Assembly (NCBI GenBank): GCA_024509875.1
Contig: JAMPIV010012277.1
Span: 125,734-189,733, forward strand
DNA length: 64,000 nt
Direction of reading: 5' to 3'
Source of the DNA: Oreohelix idahoensis
Lineage: Eukaryota; Mollusca; Gastropoda; Stylommatophora; Oreohelicidae
The position numbers and the translations under genes were made by a program. The notes under the pieces were generated by a model, which worked only from the letters and a program-made list of their open reading frames with translations, made no database searches and was not told the origin of the DNA. Below, piece by piece: positions 1 to 11,344 of this stretch; positions within the stretch are counted from its first letter, which is position 1, and the number at the start of each line of letters is the position of its first letter.

Positions 1-34
1 TGTGTGGTGCAGTCAAAAAGGCATTCACACTATC

Positions 35-247
35 ATTGCAGGCAGACCCTGGAAATGGGTTGGCCATGTCCTCAGAAGGGACCCTGACACCATCACCAGA
101 ACTGCAATGCTGTGGACACCAGAAGAACGGCGAAAGAGAGGCAGACCATAGACAACCTGGTGGAGAATTGTGGAAGCTGAGATGCAAAGCATGAACCAGA
201 GCTGGTGCACAGTACAAAGGATGGCCGCCGATCGAGTTAAGTGGAGA
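35..247 (+). pseudogene. LINE reverse transcriptase C-terminal fragment
   Basis: The plus strand reads as the extreme C-terminus of an APE-type LINE polyprotein: a WKWVGHVLRRDP block, then RTAMLWTPEERRKRGRP, a stop codon where a lysine is expected, then VEAEMQSMNQSW and RMAADRVKW. The WxGHVLR, GRP and ADRxxW pattern is the usual tail after the RT domain in RTE/CR1-like elements. Everything upstream is missing or lies outside the window. A minus-strand relative occurs near 54.6 kb with almost the same motifs, so this is a local repeat family. It is probably the same family as the LINE at 59.9-62.5 kb, whose own C-terminus is missing. It is a dead fragment and no host function is implied. Confidence 0.75.
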
Positions 248-2273
248 CAGTGTCACAGAACGGATTGGGGCGACCCCTTCTTCTTCCTAATATCTGTTTC
301 ACTACGGCAGGAATCGGTACATTTGTGGTACGGATTTTATTGCGTGATTTCAATTGTCGCACTTTCTTTCTTTCTTCTCTGCTATGTGTAGCAGATTTGT
401 CTATCTACATTCGTTCGTTACTTTCAGTATATTGTGTCTTGCCTGTTTATCTGACACTCCTGGTGGATGATAACACTAAACATTTGCAGGAGCGGCTGAG
501 AGAACATTATCGACAACCAAGTTAGTTAATCGCAGGCGCAGCCGATATCAGTACACAGATTAACACGTACATCGCCCCAGTGCAATCTGCTTAATCACTG
601 ATAAGGCACGGGTGCGTCTCCGCCAAGGTTGTAAAGAGACGGATTTTGCGTGTGCTCAAGCAATAGATAATACATTGCTTTAGCGAAAGTAGTAAATTGT
701 TACATCTTACACACATTGTCGTGTGAGGTTACCAATATGTCTGTAAGTTCGCCTGTCCGGCAATCGGATGTTTACAGCCCATTTTCAGAAAAGTAATGTT
801 TGAAATTTTGCACTAGATGAGTCATGCAAAATATTCAAATCAGATTGGTTGATAAGGTGTGCGTCATAACAACGAAGGAGTGGGAAGGCAGTGAATATAA
901 CCTGACGCTTCATTCAGTCAAAACTACTGTGAGAAATTGCTTGCCAAGAACACAGACTTTGTCAGAGTGAAGCCTAGAATTCAGAATTCCTTCTTAACAT
1001 ACCGGACACCTTTTATTTGAGTATTTATCAGGACTTACAAAAACATCCAAGGAAATCTCTACCATTTTAAATAAGGAAACCGGGACTGAGAGAACTGAAG
1101 GACCACACACGGAGCCAGAGAGGGAATCTATTGTTAAAACAACGACACCCCAGACGCGTGTAAGAGGCCGATTCAAGTCTCTTTTATTCATCTGAGCAAA
1201 ATGTCTGTGAGCCAGGATTGGTGTAAGTTGTCATTTTACATTCTATATGTTATTACTAACATGTGAACTAACATATATAGTTGTATTGCCATGGGAATTT
1301 TAATGTGTGAAAATCGCTCGGGGATGTCCAAGTCATTTGAGGCTGGCAACCTCAGCGTATAGAATGATGATTTCATGAACCACCACTGCACTGACTAGTG
1401 TCTGCTTTATTGCCAGTTTCTGAAAAGAGAATTAAACGTATAAAGAGTCCCAAGAGCAGGGAGGGAAAGATGAAAGAAATGATGTAAATTCTAATTATAA
1501 GACCTACAGTTTCAAACCAGTGTAAATGTCGATATTAACATATTCACTTATAAAATTAATGGAAGTTTCAAACTTTTAAAATAAGTGTAAATATAAATGA
1601 AAACAAATTCAATTTATATTGTGAACACTTTTCAAACAGTGGAAATGTAAATGTATACATATTCTATCTGTATTATTAACCTTTGCATTTAAATGTAATG
1701 TAAAGCTAAAGCTATTCAATTTAAATGTAAAGAAAGTTTTATCCAGAGGGATTAAATTTAATTCTCATCAAGGGTCAATTCTGAGTTAAATGGGATGGTA
1801 GAATGGGAAGATAGGGACCCATAACCATGGGTTGGAAAACGCAATACTCCTAAGAGCGTTTCGTTTCTATTCTTTCATCATAGTTATTGGTGATGGTACC
1901 AGCTGACGGGTACTATCTCTAAAACAATAAAGGAACAGTGACCTGCGCTTTAAGACGAAAGACCAACTTTGCCGTTACTCCTTGACGTTCTGGGAACGCA
2001 CGGCACCTTTAACATTGCCCAGCGACGAGCATAAACAGCGACACAGTCTACCAAGAACCAACCCAGTGGGAGAAGAAACTACCATTGGCAGCTAAGGGCA
2101 AAATATCCGCTGCCAAAAGTGACCTCCTTTATTCAGTTAAATCCCATCACAACAGTGATGAAAACCTTTTCCTAAAATATTATTCAATTCTTTACACTTG
2201 TTAAAACCTCAAGTGATTATTAAATTGTGCTATTTGTAATGTTACAAATTTAACTACGATTTCATCATTTTAC
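248..2273. other. Non-coding stretch, no gene seen
   Basis: No open frame here resembles a known protein. The part from about 1,440 to 1,740 is very AT-rich and contains a degenerate repeated block (TTTCAAAC followed by GTGTAAATGT-like and ATATTC-like segments) near 1,510, 1,565 and 1,630. Nothing else could be assigned. Confidence 0.5.
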
Positions 2274-2578
2274 ATGCACTTCATAGACATCCTTCACGAC
2301 CTGAACATCGAGGAAAACTGGCTCATAAACAATATCATGTCCCAGAAACTGAAATATTTTGGCCACATTAAACGCCATAGTGGCTTAGAGAGAGCAGTGA
2401 TAGAGGGTATGGTACCTGGAAGGCGAGGCAGGGGCCGACCAAGACGACGGTGGACACAGGACATTGAAGACACCTTGAGAACATGACATTGGAGGAGGCA
2501 GGAGGGGTGGCTAGAGATCGAGAATCTTTCAGGCGGGCTGTGATGAGAGCGACGTTGTGCAAAGGACATGCTACATGA
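2274..2578 (+). pseudogene. LINE RT C-terminal fragment, second family
   Basis: The frame gives KLKYFGHIKRHSGLERAVIEG, then a GRRGRGRPRRRWTQDIEDTL block, then (after a frame change) a WLEIENLSGG-like stretch and a cysteine-containing end. This is the C-terminal tail found after the RT domain of many arthropod and mollusc LINE ORFs (FGHIxRxxGLE, GRPRRRWxxDI). It stops at an ATGATGATG run, a typical 3' tail for RTE-like elements. Only the last 100 or so codons remain. The motif wording differs from the fragment at the window start, so it is a separate LINE family. Confidence 0.75.
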
Positions 2579-2949
2579 TGATGACATGTACTTCATGTTT
2601 GTCTCAATCAATTTACTACACACACTCTAAACAGAGCTATACCAGAATAGTAAGAATTCCCCTGAGTAAATCAGGCGTGGGGGCTTGAAGGGAGCTAAAA
2701 TTAATAAGTGCTTAATTCTTCACAAAAGTTGTCGGCAGATTCTAGAATTAACGTGCTCAGCAAAAGCAGCATTGCTTTCGCTTATCTGAATATCTTATGA
2801 AGACTCCCTGGAGATAGAAGCGTTCTGTTTCTTCTATTTACATCTCTTAAAAGTAATCTTGTGCGAAGGTCGACACCTTTGAAGCCCATATTAGATACTC
2901 TTGAGTTTTGGCCACTGTTGGACCACTACTGCAAAGCAGCGGAGGCAAT

Positions 2950-3024
2950 ACTGTCACACATAGCAGAGACGTTAGAGATTCCAAAGTTTTTTTATATCTG
3001 ATACTGCCCTACGTTCCAACGCAT

Positions 3025-3086
<62 letters not shown>

Positions 3087-3262
3087 ACACACACGTACAC
3101 ACACACACACAAGTCGTATGAACCCTAAATCATATTTCAACTCTTTAAGAGATAAAGACCAAAGACGTTAGAGATTCCGGAGATTTTTATATCAGATGCT
3201 GACCTACCTTCCAACACACACACACACACGACGTAGTTAATCTCTTTAATAGATGACAGTAG
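2950..3262 (-). repeat. Two-copy tandem repeat with embedded CA tract
   Basis: A unit of about 150 bp is present twice. Each copy has a GACGTTAGAGATTCC-like block, a TTTTTATATCxGATxCTG block, a CTACxTTCCAAC block and then a CA run, followed by a CTCTTTAAxAGAT block. The CA run is long in the first copy (3,026-3,111) and short in the second (about 3,210-3,228). The same unit occurs in the other orientation at 20.54-20.80 kb, where the run reads GT. The microsatellite therefore appears to travel inside a larger repeat. Confidence 0.6.
3026..3111. repeat. (CA)n microsatellite
   Basis: About 86 bp of alternating CA, interrupted by two GTACAC variants near the 3' side. It produces a meaningless Thr/His open frame. 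Confidence 0.97.
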
Positions 3263-3264
3263 AG

Positions 3265-3656
3265 CAGGGGTCGGCAACTCATCGATCCCGATCTACCCGT
3301 AGATACCAATGGATGATTAGTAGATACTTAGGCGACTGCGGGGGAGGGGGAGGGGAATCGAGGAAGAAAAGACTTTAAACTAAGGAAATTTCGGACGGCC
3401 TCTGTGCTAAATAGGTTATTCTATTACAATTGACATCACGTAACAAATAGAAAGTGAATTCTGACCGCTTAGAAAATATAAATTTATTTTTTTAATTAAA
3501 TCCACATAAAATAAAATAATAACCTCACTAGCTCTGATGGACTAGTGATTTTCTATCACAACTAAATACAATCAAGAACACAGGCGAATCGTAATGATTT
3601 AAAACCAACTTTACACGTACAAATACAAAAATAAGAATATCTAACTAACAAGGGCG
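3265..3656 (+). repeat. Possible hAT-type terminal fragment plus AT-rich sequence
   Basis: The sequence starting CAGGGGTCGGCAACTC at 3,265 matches the usual look of a hAT-superfamily terminal inverted repeat. No matching opposite end was found nearby and no 8-bp target duplication could be paired, so this may be an orphan end. The rest is AT-rich with no coding signal. Confidence 0.3.
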
Positions 3657-4086
3657 ATTGATACGGGGTCGTGTTTTGTAGTTGAATGTGTGCTTGTGGC
3701 TTTCTTGTAGATATATTCGTTGAATATATTATATATTAATTTGGACACTGTTTTAGAGCAAGTGTCACTAGGAGTATGACCTTTTCAGTCCCCGCCCGAA
3801 CACCGTAACTTAAAAATACGAATCACTTCTCACGGCCAGGTTGGACAATTTACAGAATACTTTATTCAACATCTTGACAGCTCCAATATACTTCAGAGAG
3901 AATATGTTCATGCATATAAGGCATCAATATGACGGCCTATAACGTCGTAGTACAGTCCCGTACTAAGAAACATGTCAAAGAAATTTTCACACATTTTATT
4001 TTAATATGTCACCCACGCACTTCACAGCATCCTCTTCAGATCGTTCATAAAATAACGAGACATACCACACAGAGATTTATGGGTAA
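3657..4086 (-). repeat. 430-bp dispersed repeat, copy 1 (inverted to the copy at 21.8 kb)
   Basis: This segment matches 21,819-22,251 in reverse complement over its whole length, with only scattered substitutions and small indels. Similarity stops sharply at both ends (ATTGATACGGG at 3,657 and TTTATGGGTAA at 4,086). It has no terminal inverted repeats, tRNA-like boxes or open frame that I recognise. It could be a non-autonomous element or a solo terminal repeat; the class is unknown. Confidence 0.75.
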
Positions 4087-5116
4087 TGTCGTAAAACGTG
4101 TGTGTAAACCCACTTCTTAGTTAATACGCTATGTCGAGATACAAATTTGCCCCATCCAATCAACGAACAAGTCGCTGAGCCAGAATAAATTACACGAAGT
4201 ATACGCCAGGAAAAACTTAAGCCTAAAATTTCGGGACGCTGTCACGGCCATCTTGTCTTCCAATATGGCGGCAGACAGAAGAAAATTAGGCATAAGCCCT
4301 GTTTTTCGGGAGTCGGCCTCGGTCACGGATTGTACGAAACCGCATATAACCAATCAGCTTGCCACGCCGAGACCCAATCAAAAGCATTCCTTAAGCAGTA
4401 AAAGTTACCTCATCTACCTATATATACGGGCGAGTTGTATTCAAACTCACACACGGGACACAAAGATGCAGCAATAGAGAATGCAGTCAGCGACCCATAG
4501 CTTGACTGCTTGCCTCAGAGTCAGCGAACCAGAGCTGACTAAGACCCTGCTCCACCTCCACGTGGTGGTCCTGGAAACAGTCTGCATAACAGCTACTAGG
4601 TCAAATTGATGGAGAGAGTAAAACGCTGACCCACACTGAGGAAACCTGATGATATAATTCCTATTCTAGAATCCGTTTAGGAATCCTAACCCGACACCCT
4701 AACCTGAATTCTAACCCTAACGACGTTGATGGCTTATTTGGATGAATTCGAAGAACACGGCCCACTATTTTTCAATTTAACATATAAAGGGCCCATGGCA
4801 CACAAAAGTTAAGAAGCCCTGGGTTAGATTGTCTTAGTGATACAATTACACGCTGTCCGTATTTTCTAATCTGAATTTTCCAACTTCTTCTCCCATCATT
4901 TCGAACTTAAGAAAATAAAATTAAAAAATTCAAAGACAAGCAAAAAACGGATATTTTTGACGTATCGATTGGGTTCAGCCAGCGAAATAATATCCCCAAA
5001 CAGAGGCACTGAAAAACACGCCTTTCCTCGCACCCATAATTGCATTGTCTGGGCTGGTCACCTTTTCACTGAAATAAATAGCAGTAGAGATTCAACTTTG
5101 TTTGGATGGGGACACA
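4087..5116. other. Non-coding stretch with a possible second hAT-type end
   Basis: No gene is visible. Near 4,741-4,821 the minus strand begins CAGGGCTTCTTAAC and continues into a GTGTGCCATGGGCCC-like block, a layout seen at the ends of many hAT-derived MITEs. No partner end or target duplication was paired. Degenerate CTAACCC-like words near 4,685-4,724 are too irregular to be telomeric. Confidence 0.35.
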
Positions 5117-6137
5117 CCATCATTGTCATCATCATTGTCATCATCATCATCATTGTCATCAACATCATTGTCATGAACATCATCATTATCATAGTCATCA
5201 TCATAGTCATCATTGTCATCATCATCATCATCATAGTCATCATCATAGTCATCATTGTCATCATCATCATCATAGTCATCATCATAGTCATCATTGTCAT
5301 CAACATCATCATCATTGTCATCATAATCATCATTGTCATCATAGTCATCATCATCATCATCATAGTCATCATCATAGTCATCATCTTCATCATAGTCATC
5401 ATCATAGTCATCATTGTCATCATCATCATCATAGTCATCATCATAGTCATCATTGTCATCATCATCATCATAGTCATCATCATAGTCATCATTGTCATCA
5501 ACATCATCGTCATCAACATCATTGTCATCATTGCCATCATAGTCATCATCATCATCATCATAGTCATCATCATAGTCATCATCTTCGTCATAGTCATCAT
5601 CATAGTCATCATTGTCATCAACATCATCATCATTGTCATCATAATCATCATTGTCATCATAGTCATCATCATCATTGTCATCATCAACATCATCATCATC
5701 ATAGTCATCATCATCATTGTCATCATGATCATCATTGTTATCAACATTATCATCATTGTCATCATGATCATTGTCATCAACATTGTCATAATTGTCATCA
5801 ACATCATCATCATCATCATAATCATCATAATAGTCATCATCATCATTGTCATCAACATCATCATCATAGTCATCATCATCATAGTCATCATCATCAGTCA
5901 TCAACACCATCATCATCATCATTGTCATCATCATCATTGTCATCATAGTCATCATCGTCATCATAATCATCACCATCATAGCCATTATATTCATCATCAT
6001 CATTGTCATCACAATCATAGTCATCATAGTCATCATCATCATCATCATAGTCATCATCATCATTGTCATCATAATCATCATCATCATAGTCCTCATCGTC
6101 ATTGTCATCATCATCATAGTCCTCATCATTGTCATTG
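5117..6137. repeat. 1-kb ATC-type trinucleotide array
   Basis: More than 1 kb is built almost entirely of triplets ATC, GTC, ATT, ATA and AAC in one register. Because the phase rarely changes, three frames are open and would encode poly-Ile/Val, poly-His, poly-Met/Thr or poly-Asp. These are by-products of the repeat, not proteins. Local higher-order blocks of ATCATCATAGTC and ATCATTGTC recur. Confidence 0.97.
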
Positions 6138-6413
6138 ACATTATAGAGCATGGACCCACCACTACAGATTGTCCCCTTACACGAAGCTTGCGCCAGCATT
6201 CACATACTCTTGAAGCAGTGGTTTCTGTGGAACTTTGTTTTACGTGATGAGATTGGCAGCCCCACGTACGAGCTCATATTAGTCGCATTTGACGACATTC
6301 CTTGGCGGACATATGGTGACCACATTTTTTTTATTCGAGCACAAATGCAGTAAATAGACAGTATACAATGCATGACTTGGACGTGGTCAATCTCAACTAT
6401 CAACCAACACATC

Positions 6414-8629
6414 TGTAGTGAAATTGACAGAGATACAACGGTAAAATTCCTCCAAGGATAACATTTAAGGATAAAAACATAATGCGTAGGCTGCTGATGT
6501 ACATGATCGCCTAGACCGCGGGTCATCACCCTCCATAAATTTGACTTGCTAGACCGGAGGGGAACGGAGTATCAAAAGAAAAAAAAAATATGACTGGAAA
6601 GGCTAAAGAGACGCAATTGGGGGGGTGGAAATGGATGAAAGTAAAAAAAAATTCAAGTCCCCCAAATTGACACGAGGTACGGAATTGGACGTTTTGCGAT
6701 ACCAAGCGCTTGATTTGAATTTGAGCGGAAGAACGCAGATGTCTGAAAAAAATTACAAAAATTAAAAAGTAAATTTTTCTTAATATTAATGTTAGGAATA
6801 TAAAAATTAGCTGGCCAGATGGCCTATTCTGAGCAGTGAACGAATATGGTTTTAATTTTACAGACGGATAGATAATATTGAAAATAATGACAAAAGACAG
6901 TGTAGTTTACATCAGCCACAGACTGCATTGAATCTAACATATCGTTATTTGCACACAAAAACACGACCTTGGGGACGCAGGTGTTCAAATTTACTTAGCA
7001 TAGAAGTGAAGGGACATTGGTGGAAGCTGTGTCTAAATATAACTTTTTACAACAAAAATTTGAAGGGGAGAGAATGGTTGGGTCAAAAATCGAGCACAAT
7101 TTTGTAGAAACACAAGTAGAGACGGACAGACTAACAGATAACCATCCATACGTGACTGAAGCTTGACTGAAATGACTTTAGTGAGGAAATTTGAAATCAA
7201 AAATAAACCTCGGCAGTGATTGGCCACAGACAATCATATCATTAGCGCTCAGAGCGTTTTTGGGGTCATTCTTCAATAATTGTTCAGTGTTAGACACAGA
7301 TTTTAAAGTGTGGTGTTTTCCCATATGAAAGACAGTGAGTTAAATTTAGGGACGCCATCCTATAGCCAGCAGCTCAGCTGAGTTTTGCTAGCACTTCTGT
7401 GTTAATTATTCATAATCTGGTAAGATTGAAATTATTTCTTTATATATTTTGAATATTGTTTCATGTTCGAGTGATTTGATATTGCCATATCATAATCTAG
7501 CCTTACAAACAAGTAGGGATTTTGCTCTAGACCCCCCGCCCAAGTCAGGGTCTAGGGACTAACAATGTACCTAAACACCAGCAAGGATTATGCAAGACAG
7601 ATCAAGAGTTGAGAATAAGGAAACATATTACCTATCCTCTTTTAGGGTAGAAAACTAATAATTAATTTTCAGAATCTATAGTCTGGGAGGATCTATCGGA
7701 TGTAAACCCACCATGGTAACTGTGCTGTTTGGTCAGAGAGATCTGACCTGTCTGTATAATGTGGTTGTTGTGTCAGTGTGGTGTCCAGACGTGGGTAGAG
7801 AATAGATTTTGACACATGGCCCATACTTTGATTGCAGAGCTGCGAGTTTCTGTCGTCCACGAAGAAGTATCTATTCGGGTGGTGATTTACACAAGTGTAT
7901 CTGTGCAGTCCTTGTGACAGAGACCACCATTAGTGCCCGCCAGCACGGAGAGGTGGGACCGCCTGAATTCAGCACCAGAGCTACAAATACCAGATGAGTG
8001 AGCCTCTGGTCTGCTGGATATTCACCAACCCCATTTAGTTGCAGATACCCCATAAAAATTCCCACCATTTTCTGGACACTGTGTAGTCAATATAGACAGG
8101 TGTGATGAGACCACCCCAACAGCACAGACAATAAATATCCTCCCTAGTAGCTGACTACCAGAACATTTTAATAAAACTAACTATTCTAGTACTTAAATAT
8201 GTTCACTTTTGCATTTATTATGTAACATTCCATGCATAATTTTCATAAATTTTAAATCCTTCTTTTTAAAACAAGTTCTGGTCAAAATAAAACTTGATCC
8301 AGAACAAATAAATGTAATATAATTATATCAAAAACTTTACACACGTGAGTTAGTTCAGTGTATTGTAACACTTGTTAATCTTATTAGTCTTGTTAAATAT
8401 CTATGGGTATATTTATAACTATCACACCACAGTACACATCATAACCCTAGACACTTTACGCAGCTACATTCATAAAAAAAAAAAAAATTAAGTGTGAGGT
8501 CGTAGTGGTAGCAAGAAAGGCCTTCTGACAATTCTCAATTACATTTTATCTCAGGAGCCTTCACAGCTGGCCTCATACAATTTACATGTAGTACCATCAT
8601 CATCATACAAAACCATCAATACCACTACA
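6414..8629 (+). repeat. Element 1 5' LTR
   Basis: A 2,216-bp direct repeat nearly identical to 13,308-15,517, beginning TGTAGTG and ending CACTACA. It is unusually long for a Ty3/gypsy LTR. Differences from the 3' copy include A-run and T-run lengths near 6,570 and 7,045, GTTTTT versus GCATTT near 7,255, and single substitutions. Small open frames inside it occur identically in the other LTR and look spurious. Confidence 0.95.
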
Positions 8630-8634
8630 TATAT

Positions 8635-8653
8635 TGGGGTCTTGTCCAGGGAT
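8635..8653 (+). promoter_or_regulatory. Candidate primer binding site of element 1
   Basis: Five bases after the 5' LTR the sequence reads TGGGGTCTTGTCCAGGGAT. It starts with the TGG expected opposite a tRNA CCA end and resembles, with a few mismatches, the complement of a tRNA-Pro 3' end. The tRNA identity is tentative. Confidence 0.5.
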
Positions 8654-8896
8654 AATTAGCCCAATAGTAATATTAAGATCTCCTGGTGGGAGAAATAAAA
8701 GTAGGGAAATAAATTGTAAAATTTCCTTTAAAATTAAAAGTGTCCCTGCAGATAAAAGTTGGTGAATCTTCACAGCCAGTAATAATTAATTAGTTAACTG
8801 GTTAGTTAGAATTAGTTAGACTATAGTAATTAGAAGTACTTAGTGTATTTACTGGTTAGAGATTTAGCTTATATATTATTATATTGTCTAAAAAGT

Positions 8897-10230
8897 ATGG
8901 CTGAGCTAGCAAAGTTTAGATCAGCTGCTGTGCTCACTGCGAAGGAGATGGGGATGGATGGTCAAATTTTAATTCAATACGTAACGACTGAATGTGATAA
9001 ATATATTGAAAGGGAAGATAGAAAGGTAGCTGAAGAGAAGAGGTTACAAATTGAGGCTGATAGAGAAATTAAGAGGCTGCAGATTGAGGCAGAAGAAAAA
9101 CGACAGCAAAGGGAGGCAGAAGAAAAACGACAGCAAAGGGAGGCAGAAGAAAAAAAGGCCGAAAGGGAGGCAGAGGAAAAAAGGTTGACTGCCGAAAGGG
9201 AGGCAGAAGATAAAAAGGCCGAAAGGGAGGCAGAGGAAAAAAGGTTGACTGCCGAAAGGGAGGCTGAAGATAGAAGGTTGCAGAGGGAGCACGAATTACG
9301 ACTAAGGGAGCTGGAATTACAAGGCCCGGCCCTGAAAATGGTGCCAGCCCTTTTGCCTCAGATGCTACGCCCAGTATGGGAGCCTCAAACTCAGCTATGG
9401 GGTTTCATTTAGACCATTTTGTTGAGAAAGACGATGACATAGAGGGGTACCTGGGACGTTTTGAGTTATTAGCTACTACATATGGGTTAGAGAGAGAGAG
9501 GTGGAGTTTAAAGCTATCACAGGGATTGAGGGGTGCTTCTTATGAAGTATTTGCCAAAATGAACAGGGAAGACCAAGACAATTATGACATGTTAAAGCAG
9601 GCTTTGTTATTAAGGTACGAGAAGAATGGTGAATTTTTATCGTAAGAGATTTAGAAATGCCAAACTGTTGTCTGGGGAGACATACCACCAATTCTCTGCC
9701 AGACTAGAAACCTATTTGGAGAAATGGACGGCTCTGGGGAAGACCCAAGATCTTAAAGAAATGATCATGATTGAGCAATTGAGAGAGTCCATGGCTCCAG
9801 ACATGAGAAAATTTCTCATGGAACAAGGTGCAGAGAAGTTGGGGGAAATTTTAAATGTTGCTGAGAGGTATCAGGCAGCCCAGGCAGAGGTAAGTGGTGC
9901 TAAGAAGAAGCACATAGACAATTTTAAAGCTCCACAGCAATTTAATAAATTTGATAATAGAGAGCAGGGAAATAAAGGTAGGACAAATTTTGAGCGGCCA
10001 AGAAATGACTATCGCGACAGAAACTCACAGTTCAATGACCAAAAGTTCAATGAAAGAAAACCGTTGAACCAAGGGAAAAGATGGTGTAAATGGTGCAAGA
10101 AGGATAACCATAACACCGAATTTTGTAGAAGGAAACCTTCAAACATTGCTGCAATGAAGTCGGGGACGCAAAGATTAAAGGTTAATCCTAAGGGACAACA
10201 GGAACCTTATCACCCCCCAGTTTGTGAGGA
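8897..10230 (+). pseudogene. gag: Element 1 gag (frameshifted)
   Basis: Structural polyprotein for particle assembly. It starts at the ATG at 8,897 (MAELAKF). Residues around 50-140 form a highly charged coiled coil of repeated EREAEEKR-type heptads. A capsid region follows (FVEKDDDIEGYLGRFE, then YHQFSARLETYLEKW). A stretch near 9,760-9,885 with IEQLRESMAPDMRKFLMEQG resembles a SCAN domain, known to derive from the capsid of Gmr1-like elements. A nucleocapsid CCHC knuckle (CKWCKKDNHNTEFC, spacing C-X2-C-X4-H-X4-C) is near 10,085. Two frameshifts break it: one near 9,370-9,400 and one in a T run near 9,634, after which the frame returns. It is a broken copy, but domain identity is clear. Confidence 0.85.
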
Positions 10231-10594
10231 TGTTATTTGTAATGGGGTCACCATAAGGTGCCTTTATGATACAGGTTTGGATTATGATTCAGTTGTGAAG
10301 TCTAGCCTAGTGGACCCAAGTCAGTATACCACAGAAACAGTGGAAATACAAGGGGCGACTAAGGACATACCACTCATGACACTTCCCATCGCAAGGATAA
10401 CGGTGAAAACTCGCTATGTGGAAGGAGAAATCAGAGCAGCAGTGATAGATGAACCAATCTACCCTCTAATCTTGGGGTGTAGATACGTCTTCTTGGGGAA
10501 TCCCGAGAAACCTGTGATCATGGCGACAGTGCAGACCAGGTCACAGAAGAAGGAGGAAGAAGGTGAACCTATAACGCTCATCCAGAGGAGATGA
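10231..10594 (+). pseudogene. Element 1 aspartic protease
   Basis: Retropepsin-like protease in the same frame as the gag C-terminus. The active-site region reads CLYDTGLDYDSVV, keeping the catalytic DTG triad, although the residue after it is Leu rather than the usual Ala or Ser. A later YPLILGCRY block matches the ILG flap-side motif. It is followed by a short linker ending at the stop at 10,592-10,594, where the frame changes into integrase. Its role would be to cut the Gag-Pol precursor inside the particle. Confidence 0.8.
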
Positions 10595-10959
10595 GGAAGG
10601 CGCAGGCTGAGGATAGGACACTCAAGCCCTGTTTTAAAAAATTGCCCAAATGCCACACACCTCCGAGCAAGGGGGAATATTTCATGAAGAACAAACTCTT
10701 ATACAGGAAGACAGGAACTAGATCCACTGGTCACGGACAGTTAGTTCTACCCAAGAGATATAGGGCAAATTTGATAAGGAGCTACATGTTGGAAAAGATG
10801 GTGACCATGAGAAAGTCGGTACCATCTGCCAAAAGATTGCTCTAAAATACTATTGGCCCGACGTAAATGTCGATGTTGAAAACTTTGTAGAAGCATGTGG
10901 CGTATTTCATGAGGGAACACCCACAAAGGGAAAATATGTGCAGGACCTAGAACCGCCAC
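10591..10959 (+). pseudogene. Element 1 integrase N-terminal zinc domain remnant
   Basis: After a linker (KGEYFMKNKLLYRKTG) and a GQLVLPKRYRANLIRSY block typical of the region before gypsy integrase, the frame shifts. The HHCC domain then continues in another frame: histidines in HVGKDGDH near 10,788, then KYYWPDVNVDVENFVEACGVF. The last zinc ligand is lost, since C-G-V-F stands where CxxC is expected. The domain normally binds zinc and the LTR ends during integration. This copy is non-functional by frameshift and by the missing cysteine. Confidence 0.75.
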
Positions 10960-11340
10960 GGGGCAACTTTAGGCCTGAAAGGAAAACTAATTATACACGG
11001 GTAGACAAAGTGGAATGGGAGCCCCCTTTTCACACCCAGTCTTCACTTGAATGGATTAACATGGCCGCTATGCGAAGAGTACAAAGAAGAAATTTAACCC
11101 AGGATAGGATGACAATCCCTCGGTCAGACTTATATAAACTGGAGGAACAGACAAGAGAGCGAAGATCTCTCATAAACAATCTTAAGTGGGGAGACAAACC
11201 CCAGAGAAAAATTGGTAGTGGTCGATTTGTGAGTGATGATTCTAGGAAGAAAAGTCCTCATTATAAAGCTTCTAATGGACGGGACCAGATGAGTTCCATG
11301 AAAAATAAGTATGATAAATTAAAGATCCAGATGTAACTTT
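10960..11340 (+). other. Unrecognised open segment in place of the integrase catalytic core
   Basis: Between the zinc domain and the integrase C-terminal domain there should be about 200 residues carrying the D, D-35-E catalytic core. Instead there is a basic open stretch (frame open 10,938-11,336) with blocks such as MAAMRRVQRRNLTQDR and RDQMSSMKNKYDKL and no integrase motif. It has no recognisable domain, membrane segment or repeat. It could be a filler acquired during deletion of the core, or part of another sequence captured by template switching. The origin is unknown. Confidence 0.6.
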
Positions 11341-11344
11341 ATTA

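Noticed and set aside
4685..4724. Telomere-like CTAACCC words
   Set aside because: Only a few degenerate, irregularly spaced matches; no tandem array.
3265..4821. A single hAT element bounded by CAGGGG at 3,265 and CCCTG at 4,821
   Set aside because: The two ends do not match each other beyond the first few bases, no 8-bp duplication was found and an unrelated dispersed repeat lies between.
4957..6138. Long Ile/Val, His-rich or Asp-rich proteins
   Set aside because: They arise only from the ATC-type array and appear in several frames at once.
7809..8068. Small open frames repeated at 14,702-14,961
   Set aside because: They are identical because they lie in the two LTRs; there is no protein motif, and the opposite-strand frames overlap.
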